The notes under the pieces: generated by a model
The model's input: only the letters and a program-made list of their open reading frames with translations
Told to the model about the DNA's origin: nothing
Database searches by the model: none
Shown: positions 55,705 to 64,000 of the stretch, piece after piece
How the letters are laid out: the number at the start of each line of letters is the position of its first letter
Position numbering within the stretch: the stretch's first letter is position 1
Made by a program: the position numbers and the translations under genes
NCBI GenBank assembly: GCA_918026815.1
Contig: CAKJVC010000190.1
Span: 44,572-108,571 of the forward strand
Source: Chalara sp. BL73
Taxonomy: Eukaryota; Ascomycota; Leotiomycetes; Helotiales
DNA length: 64,000 bases
Direction of reading: 5' to 3'

Positions 55705-57732
55705 AGTTGAAAATTAGAACTCTTAGGCATTTATTTAGTCGTGATTTAGAGCCAGCACTGGCATTCGCACGACTGGGTTTAAATAAAATAGAACAACGAT
55801 TGGAGTAAGCGCCAGGATGTGAGACAAACCAACAGGTCAAGCATCGTTAAGCTCCCAGGACCAGCTAATTGGTCTACATCCCCTATGAAACCCACCCGCG
55901 CGGCGACACGGCACACAAAAACATTGCAATTCTCCCCAACTGGGGAAACGAGTCAGCCCAAGACTTGGGCGCTAAGCGCGAATTCCGAAACCCCACATCA
56001 AATTCAGGTTGACTGCCCACTCAAGCCTTTTACTATCAGACAGGGCGTAGCTTCGAAAACCCAATTCAAAAATGTTCGGGTGTTCAAGAGCGAACTTGTA
56101 GAGCTCACAGGCATACTCCTCGAGCCGGTTAAAACAATCCACATATCGATTTCATTGCTGTTGAGCGCCGCCCTCGCCGTTGTAGCAAGGGCTGCCAAGA
56201 GTATGGCGACATCATCGCGGGGTTCATATTTTATCCTGCGCACCTCTGCTTTTTGGCGCGGACACTCGAAGATCTGTCAATCTGTGCTACACGGGCAGGT
56301 TCATGATAATGATTGGTCACTGTTGGCACCTAGCAGCTCTATATCTGAGCCTTTGGGGACTACACCTCCCTGGGATGTGAGTTCCAAGTGATCCCGCGTG
56401 GTAGCCGCTGATGGTACATGTTGCTTGAGCCTCGATTTCTAGCCCCCAATATCCATCCAGACAGGGGAAACCCTGATTTTCCCCAGAGCCCGCCACTATA
56501 AATTCAATCAAAATACCCCCGCCGTGAGTCAAGGCTCCGTCAAGCCTCGTAAAGATTTAGAATAAAAGTTTGGAAGTGCGATATTATAGTATTGTCGCTA
56601 GATTTGACATTTAGCCACCCTAAACCATTGTGTTTGTACGTAGATTAGCTATTGAATGGGGGGTAGGTCATGTGACACCGTCACATGACCCAGGGAGGGG
56701 CATATCCTCATCCCTCCATTCAACCTTCAACAATCAATCACATTCAACCTAAGCAATCCACGTAAGGACGTGGTGTTGCCACAGGTAGAGTGATCCGACA
56801 CATTGTCTTATAGTAGAGTGGATAGTAGGGTGGATCGTCTACTTCTAGGCGTACTGGGTGTTACTATACAAGATCCACGACTATGCAGTCCCGAACCCCG
56901 TCCAGCACTCGCAGACAAGCACCAGAGGATTTGATTTCAAATGACGAAAAGCGATTATTTTGAAATATGTATAGCCATGGCCCAGAAATATCGATCACAG
57001 CCATTATGATCTACCTGCCAAGAGTGCGGCTTACCTCCCAGAAGTTGAAAGGTGCTCATGGTGCATTGCAATATTCTAACTTAAAGCGATATATAATAAT
57101 AAACTGTACATCAATCCGTTTAAGAGACAAAGCTTCATCATCCATCATGCCATGCACATAACGTTCACCAACAAGTCTATAGGTCAAACTGTTACCTTCG
57201 AACTTAACCCCGTTAGATACTTGCTTTTTTATAGGATCGGAAAGTGATGCCATTCTTCTGGAGCTGCACTGAGAAGTGGGTCGAAGCACAAGGAGTACCT
57301 CTGTACCAAATATGGTGACAATAATATCTTTAGATTGTACTGAATTGGGGGAGCCACACATATCCTTCTACAGACGCGCCGAGGAAAGGTGGATTCCCAA
57401 AAATCCATGGGCTGTCGTAAAGGCTTCGGGCGATCTTTTGCCATTCCTTAATAATCGGGGAAAACTCCTTCAGGGCATTATTTTTCAAAATGCTATCCAG
57501 AGGGGTATATGTCTAGATACTTCACCAGACGCTCAAAATATTTACAGTGAGTTTAGGGGGCTGGCGCGACCCTATCGACTTGTCCCTGATTAACACTCTT
57601 GAGATAACCTCTGACAAAGTTTGACCAATGTGATCTGGTGCCAATTGGCGAGTGAACCCTCCATATGCTTCTAGCTACGAGATTAAGGAGTTGAGCTCAG
57701 CAGCATCTAGTTTTGTAGTGTCAATGCCAACA
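55705..57732. other. Intergenic, 2 kb
   Basis: Contains the promoter of the Helo-like gene and a 25-bp perfect palindrome (56666-56690). A 190-codon frame at 55819-56391 (+) is open but lacks any recognisable family and is probably chance. Confidence 0.3.
56666..56690. repeat. Perfect inverted repeat with 3-base loop
   Basis: GGTCATGTGAC, ACC, GTCACATGACC: two 11-base arms, perfect match, 3-base spacer. It could extrude as a hairpin or bind a dimeric regulator (it carries two CATGTG/CACATG E-box-like cores). The nearest genes are about 1 kb away on each side. Confidence 0.8.
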
Positions 57733-58830
57733 CTAGGACCTAAGTGCTGGATGGTGTCTATATATATTCCTTGACAAGCATGTAATGGAGTAGTGATAAG
57801 TGTCAGGTGTCGTTTCGCCTTGCTCCAGCACGGTAATCCAATGACTCACCAAGACGAGAGGGCGGGCGAGGGAAGATGCAGCACGAGAACATGTCCAATC
57901 AACGGCCAATGAAGGAAGCTCTCTGTGTCTCAGATTTGGGGCTGCTTCGCCCCAGCCAATACCCCCAAAGTACAAAACATGGAACAAGCCCGAACCCCCA
58001 GCAAAATACCTAGCTACTCTAAGTAGGACCTCTTCCACCGGTTTTCTATAGTCGATGAGAACCTCAAGGGCATCCGCGGCGTCAGCTAGTGCAAGCAGAG
58101 CAAATAACTTGGTGACGCCTCTCGTAGCCTTCCAGCCCAGAAAGCTGAGTAGGACTTCAGACAGTGGCTGACGGCCGTCGGTCAAAAGTGTCCGGAACTG
58201 GCTCATTGCGAGAGCGTTCTCTGCCGTAAATGAATCCTTAGCTGGGTCCAGAGGATATCAATGGCCGCGAAACACCACATTTGCACCAATAAACTCGTCC
58301 TTCATATTTAATCTTAAATCGTCCAAGAATATGTCCCAGGATATCCAGTAACCGCTATATTAAACAATGAGAGAACGAGCCATACACGATCGAACCAATA
58401 ATGGTGCAACTATTTAACAAAGGCCCTCCATCTAGAATCGAACATCTTGATGTCCCTTTTTAAAATCTGAGACCGCTGCGGCCATCTAAGCCATAAACTA
58501 GGAGCTACAAACCATCTCATACAACGCAGCTCATAGAGCACCGACACAGCAAGGGTAGCGCCTATAGGGCTTCCGCGGTGTACAAAGACACGTACCGCAT
58601 TTGCGTATATGTCTCTCATTAACCGGACTTGATAAGTCTCCTCTTCTTCGTTCAGTTGATCAATACAGATCTAGTCGATCCAGATATAGTTTGCTCTCCA
58701 AAACGAAACCACTCGGCGCAAAAGGTGGTGAACATTAGGCGTCACGTAATATCGCTTGTTGTTTAAGCGTATAACGCGGATTTTGTCCGTATCTTTAACC
58801 CAAACGTACTAAATGCAATCGCATTCTCTA
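57733..58830 (-). pseudogene. HET-domain (heterokaryon incompatibility) protein, broken
   Basis: On the minus strand, YVWV then IRVIRLNNKRYYVTPNVHHL lead into YIWID-stop-ICIDQLNEEEE. This is the HET core (W-I-D-x-I-C-I-D-Q) with a stop where Gln or Ser is normal. VRLMRDIYANAVRVFV follows (the MxxIYxxAxxVxVW block). Further on, LTDGRQPLSEVLLSFLG, TKLFALLALADAAD and LPSLAVDWTCS are later HET-protein blocks. At least two stops and one or more frameshifts make it non-functional. The family's role is self/non-self recognition and cell death. Confidence 0.75.
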
Positions 58831-60952
58831 GAATTAAATAGGGAAACATTGATCTACACGGCTTCGACTCCCCACCGAAATCCGTTACAACATCTGGGAA
58901 CCCATTTATGCCAACATGGCCATCCCTACCAAAAGGCACTGCGATGAAGCATACCGGCAATGTGATTTCAGATATATCACTATAACTCAATTTATCTGTC
59001 ATTTTTCCTAGCCACATTGATTCAGAAGCCCTTCCTCAAGCGCTTTACGACTTTCGTAGGCTCGACAGCCAAATTGCCACGATATCGTCATGTCATAGGG
59101 TGTATGGCTGCTCCTTTCAAACTGTTTCTGGCCTATATTCAGCTAGGTTTTTGTCAATGTCTATAAACTGACAAAATTTGGAGTTGATATGATGAGGTTG
59201 CCGCTCTGCTTTATACTCAAAATACCTTTTTTTCGACTCTAAGGCCACGTCTAAGTGGTTTATACTTGCAGCGCCTCGGCCCCTTTAAGAATCTATCCCC
59301 TTAAGCAGGGTAGTCGTCATGAATTTCTCAATATTTGCATCCTTCCAGAGAGGCACTCTATGTGCCGGTACCCCTTTGCTTTGTGGGGCTCATCGCCACT
59401 AGTCCGTTTGTTGACAACGCAGCATTACGATCCACTAAAAAGTACAGATATTCGTAGTTTTATCTCGAAACCAGAGATATGCGCACAAGTTGGGTATGCA
59501 ATCAAATATGATCTTAGCTGGGGTAGAGACCATATTCATTATACGTTCAGGCCGAGCAGTGATTCAAAATTTTGGAATTGCGGCAATTCTCGAGATAAGC
59601 AATAAGCATGCTATTGGGGCCGGGTATTTCTTTATTGATTTATCTTCTTATAGTACGGTTGGTCGATGATTGTTGAGTGTGTCTTACGATTGACTAACCG
59701 GAGGACCTGAGGCTCCGGATCCAGTGCGATGAAGGTCTCATATAAGTTGGTAGTATTTGCTTTCGATAGGCGCTTCCGTGCTTAACTCAATAAGTATCTT
59801 AAAACCATTCTCGTAACAACCAGATAGAAGCTCCACGTAGTGCTTGAGCCGTACTATGTAGGAAGGCAAAATTGCTCACGTAAGTTTAGATCTAACCTAT
59901 CATTCGATCCCAAATGATATGAGTAGTAAATTTGAACAGCACATACGAGTATCGTCAGCGTGATAGACACAACGATCATCACTCCCATCGCATTTGCGAA
60001 CAAAAATATGGACATCGTTCACTTTGGCTTTGCTCCACTCAGTAAAAAGGATCGGGTGAATATGTGTTCATGTATGTCTGTATCTGTTTATTCCCATACC
60101 TTGCCTTCTACCATCTAACCTCTGACAGATGACGCTGAGGTCTATCATGGCGCTCTAGCTTCTATCCAAATTTGTGCAAGACAGTGGAGAAGAAACTTCT
60201 CGCAATGGCCCAAACGGCCGTTAATGCGCTAGAGAAATATCGACAGAGTGAAGAAGGCAAAAGCGATCGTGGTTGAAGGACTCGACGTCGCAAGACGGGA
60301 CCTCTCATTGTTGTAAGTATGCGCTCCTCGGCGCATGACTTTGATCCGAGGCAGCTCAGACTTTTGTGAGAACATAACCTGCCACTTAATGCTCGTAGAT
60401 ATGCATCGCTGCGTTCAATTGAGCATTCTCTGTTCTGTTTCTGATTTCTCAAAGCATTCGAGTTGATCCAACAGTTCACCCAAAGTTGGTTTGTTTTCCC
60501 CAAGGCCCCACTCTGCCAAGGCTAACGCCAAGCCGAAAGAAAATCCTCCTTTAGGACTGTGGCTCAGTCACTTATCTCTGACGCTAAAATAGCCACTGCT
60601 AAATTCGTTCTCACACAGCGCATCATGTTTGTTTCTGATGCGATTGGTAAACATATATGGCTGTAGCTGAGCCTAGTGGCTTGAAAGCGCTGTACAACGC
60701 ATATAACATTCCTACAACTTCCGATCGGCATTGGCTTTAACTTCGAAGCGAATATGCTAGGAATGAGGAATAGATATTTGATGAAAGGGAATGAAATTGA
60801 GAGGTATAGGATTTTGTGATACATAGCCAAGAGTGTCAAAGGTATTTATAGATTGAAATCTCAATAGTGCAGCACACATCTTATTGTATATAAGTTTCTA
60901 TCCAACACCATCCTCAGTAAGAACAACGACATCAACTTTATAAACATCAAAA
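58831..60952. other. Intergenic, 2.1 kb
   Basis: Some frames are open (for example 59255-59605 + and 60162-60503 -) but none is recognisable. The region near 60150-60560 may be a degraded gene. The last 100 bases should hold the promoter and 5' UTR of the secreted-protein gene. Confidence 0.25.
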
Positions 60953-62089
60953 ATGGTTTCTCCAAAGAAGATTATCATCACTGGGGCTCTCGCCTTCTGC
61001 TGCCACATACACCCAGCGATGGCTCGACCAGCCATCCTCCAACAGCTTCAGCAACGAAGCGCAGGCGGATTCGCAGATGCGTTGGAGCTCCTGGGAGCTC
61101 TCCTAGGAGTCATCGGGGTCTTCACAAAAGACCCAAAAATCAATGCGTGGGTAAGTACCAGACAAGTTTGATTCCTGGAAGTTTGTTTTAACGTATCCCT
61201 GTGACATAGGACTTCAAAGCCCTACCAGACATGTGCAGGGTCTACATGGAGACCAAAATGGCGGCAATTGCCGGGCCACGGTAGAGTGTAAGGACAGCGG
61301 CAAGATCGAGTATAATAAGGATAAAGGCTGGAATACCTGCTATGTGGGAGGACGGCAGTTCTTCACTGATCCACGGATCGGGGACTTTAGGTAAGTCGCT
61401 AAGGTCGCCCCATTTGTTTCCCAGATACAAAGATAATTTAAGCGTACGAGTCAAAGGCCAAGAATAAGAGGGAAAACACCAGCAGGGCATATTCTATTTA
61501 TTGCAGACCTCATGCTAACTTCTTCTCTTCTTAACTTAGCATCACTTTCACCAAGAAGGACGGGATTGAGGGTCAGGGCCTAACAGACCCTGTGTTACAA
61601 GTCAAGAGCGTAGGAAACTGGAAAAAGTGGGATGTTTCAGGCCTGTCCCTCGCCGTGAGGGACTCAGAAACATGTAACAAGGGAATTGCGCCGCTCGGAT
61701 GCCACGATGGCCCCTGGGTTTGCGATTTCGCGGAGCGGGGCAATACCTATATAAAGGACGACCGCACCAAGCGCTGGGAGTGCGGCGTCCCGAAGACTGG
61801 AGCCAAGTTTCCGGAGAATCTGAGTTGGGAGATCAAAGGCATGAAGGTGATTTTGCAAGACAAAGGGAAGACTTCGCCAGCCAAAGGGGAAACGGCACAA
61901 GATAAGGAAAAGGCTATGCAAGACAATGGGAAGACTATACAAGACAAACCAAAAACTTCAAAAGCAAAGGGAACGCAGTGCAAGGCAAAGCTGGTAAATA
62001 AGCAAATTCAATACTCTGGGACGTTTATTTTGCGGTACGGGTATTTGGGGCTTGGCATCTTTTTTGGCTTTTGGCGTACGGCGTTTTGA
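60953..62089 (+). CDS. Small secreted protein with Cys residues and Q-D-K repeats
   Basis: Three exons close in frame: 60953-61150, 61239-61390 and 61540-62089, giving 299 residues. A signal peptide is clear (K-K-I-I-I-T-G-A-L-A-F core, probable cleavage after HPAMA). The mature part starts with a hydrophobic helix (ALELLGALLGVIGVF). A globular region follows with about eight cysteines (GGNCRATVECK, WNTC, ETCNKG, LGCHDGPWVCDF, RWECG). Near residues 225-265 lies a hydrophilic repeat of ILQDKGKT, TAQDKEKA, AMQDNGKT, TIQDKPKT. The last 20 residues after KAKL are hydrophobic and may reflect a missed intron. It looks like a secreted effector-like protein; no function can be assigned. Confidence 0.75.
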
Positions 62090-63885
62090 TAAAAGGGATG
62101 GTTTACCGTCCTTGTTCTTATAGATACCAGCTTGGCCTTGTACAAGTTCAAAAGAAAGGCTATGATTTACACTATCGTTACAGCCAAGAGTCCTATTATG
62201 GCGTCTACTCCACATATGATGTGCTTACGTTATTCTAAAAGAGAAAAATGAGCAAAAATTGCTGGGCACCTAGAGTAAATACAAATTTGAAAATGAAGCA
62301 TACAAGTAATAGAATAGAGGCTATAGGAAATTGTCCAGATAAAGCTTGACCATTTCTTCCACACACAGAGTGTAGGGGAATTGCTATATAACATATCTTT
62401 CTTTTTATTAGTCTTTCTGACTTTATTCTATATATATAAAATGAAAAACGATTTTCCCAGTTTTGCTCCAGCTAGAAACTACCTCTCAAACCTCAATATA
62501 TACACATATATATTCTTACATTTGAGTCTCCGTTTATTATAACTACAAAAATATAATTACACTACAGAAAACCTAGCCACCAGACATAAAACATTTGTGT
62601 CCAAATACCAGGCGACGAGCGGGTTCTACTTATTCTACAGTCTAACGCTCGTTGACTGTCAGCATTACTGTATGGAGGAATAGTCATTTACGTGGTAGAG
62701 AGGAGGCTATATTAACCTTACTAATATGGACAACAATTATGTAAGTGTTGCAAAAAACACTAAGTTACTATGTTTGTAATCAATACAGATGTTAGTGTTG
62801 GTGTTTGTGAAAGTAGGACAGCAACTTCGCTATATTAATAGATCGGCTACTTTTCTATTATTTGTTTTAAATAGTGACGTTTCTAGCTCCTCTGTTCAAT
62901 TAATCGCTACTAATTGCTAACAGGAAAAATGATTGTAGTATCCAAAGAGCTACAACTTTGCTATAGTAATTTTCGAACACTATGAAAGCCGCTATTGTAC
63001 AAGGATTGGTAGCAGCAGAAGAAAGGCACCTAACAGCCCGTTTCACGAAACTGCGTACAATTAGAGAGCAAGATGCTTTGGAAGAGAGACGTGACGTTAC
63101 CTACTCCTACAAGTGTTGTGCTGCCGAGAATAAATTTGGTAGCCGTGACAGCTATTGACATTTCTGAAGTCAGTGAATGAGTGATTTTTTGTAGTCGATA
63201 CTTTGATACGAAAGCGGTGTGACATCACTGATTAAATTTAAAACTATTAAAATTGATTGGATTGTTAAACTGTCCTAGTATCTCGCCGTGCTCTAATCCT
63301 GAAGTTCTGCAATCATTGAGTTATGACATATCAAGACTTCAACAGTTCATCCGACGTTGTTTTTGAAACATGATCGATATCTAGCAGAAGATATGTTGTC
63401 TTGATCAACTGCTATTTAGATTGTCGAGCTACTTACTTTTTAGGCTTAAACTATAAGAAATACTTTGACAAATGCACCATTATACCTTTCCTAATGCTTT
63501 AGCTAGCAAACCTGTTATTGTCAACTATAATTTTATTTATAATATTCTAATACCCTTAGTAATACTATTGTTTATGCTAATAGCTAAAAATTAAAAATTA
63601 CTCTAGTTCGCTGTCTAGCTTTAGTCATTGCTTTGGTGTAGTTTTTCTTACCAATTATGAGGCATGGCAAATTGTAGAGAGCCAAGATCAATAAGTATAG
63701 GATCAACGCGCTTTTAAATAGAGGTAAGCGAAAGCTTTATAATATGTGTAGAATTTGGGCAAAATTCAAAAAGTAAGGCAGCGTAGCTAGTTAAATAAAG
63801 ATTTTAGCCTAAATGCCAGAGGCTACAACCTCAACAGCAAATAACCTCAGCATCCCCACTATGGCATTGCAACTAGACTCCAGCA
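62090..63885. other. Intergenic, 1.8 kb, very AT-rich
   Basis: No open frame of interest, no clear repeat. Presumed 3' UTRs of the two flanking convergent genes plus spacer. Confidence 0.35.
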
Positions 63886-64000
63886 TCAACCCTCAAAAAC
63901 GGCAATGGCAGCATCAAATGCTTGATTAAGAATAGTAGCACCGATGCCCAGGAGACCTGCTAGCGACGGAGTAACCTTCTCAGTCAGGGCAGAGATGAAA
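63886..64000 (-). CDS. C-terminus of a gene running off the right edge
   Basis: On the minus strand the frame is open from the window edge to a TGA at 63888-63886. It encodes ISALTEKVTPSLAGLLGIGA followed by TILNQAFDAAIAVFEG. The alternating small and hydrophobic residues recall the end of HsbA-like/cell-wall mannoprotein domains. The visible 38 residues are too few to be sure. Confidence 0.4.
   Translation of the reverse strand, partial: FISALTEKVTPSLAGLLGIGATILNQAFDAAIAVFEG

Noticed and set aside
55819..56391. 190-codon open frame (+)
   Set aside because: No family resemblance, no signal peptide, unusual composition; the opposite strand is also open over part of it, as expected for chance.
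3468..62089. Search for a RiPP (ustiloxin-type) precursor because of the tyrosinase-like gene
   Set aside because: No secreted protein with Kex2-spaced (KR/RR) repeated core peptides was found. The repeat in the 60953-62089 protein is Q-D-K rich with no dibasic spacing, and no UstYa-type HxxHC motif was seen.
1..64000. CRISPR arrays, operons, ribosome binding sites
   Set aside because: Not expected in a fungal nuclear genome and no regularly spaced repeats of that kind were seen.

Overview
This window is nuclear DNA from a filamentous ascomycete. The evidence is many short GT-AG introns (about 45-70 nt), fungal protein families (DMATS prenyltransferase, chimeric terpene synthase, HET, Helo-like STAND N-terminus, DUF3638), no operons, and decayed repeats whose C-to-T and G-to-A changes look like repeat-induced point mutation (RIP). 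The species cannot be named from the sequence. All intron models below come from reading splice sites and checking that the frame closes; none is confirmed by transcripts.

Layout. 1-9 kb: the end of a ferric reductase, a 14-TM MFS exporter, a membrane-anchored tyrosinase-like protein, a sucrose/maltose-type transporter, and a transcription-factor remnant. 9.3-14 kb: an unknown ORF, a five-exon dimeric alpha/beta-barrel protein and an AsaB/GA4-desaturase-type oxidoreductase. 15.4-46.6 kb: a large secondary-metabolite region with four cytochromes P450, a DMATS-type prenyltransferase, a small class I methyltransferase, a Caps_synth-type glycosyltransferase, a classical fungal O-methyltransferase, a 708-residue bifunctional terpene synthase (cyclase plus prenyl-diphosphate synthase) and a TauD-type Fe(II)/2-oxoglutarate dioxygenase. 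46.6-60 kb: gene debris (MFS, CYP52-like P450, DUF3638 and HET pseudogenes), a novel-looking TIR element and one intact Helo-like protein. 61-64 kb: a small secreted protein with Q-D-K repeats, and the tail of a gene running off the right edge.

How the genes may work together. The terpene synthase would make a C20 or C25 hydrocarbon from IPP and DMAPP. The P450s and the dioxygenase would oxidise it, and the O-methyltransferase would cap a hydroxyl. The Caps_synth protein, the DMATS enzyme and the second methyltransferase are a plausible set for adding a sugar and decorating it. This enzyme complement resembles fusicoccin/cotylenin-type fusicoccane glycoside pathways. That is an inference from family content; no product is proven.

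Mobile DNA is well resolved. Two inverted copies of a roughly 430-bp hAT-type MITE have 8-bp target duplications (14135-14561 and 35549-35994). A 419-bp Tc1/mariner-type MITE sits between TA sites (40212-40630). A 766-bp element has inverted ends (51683-52448). A RIP-damaged Tc1/mariner transposase lies at about 19.8-20.4 kb. A broken second copy of the Caps_synth gene lies at about 28.2-28.95 kb.
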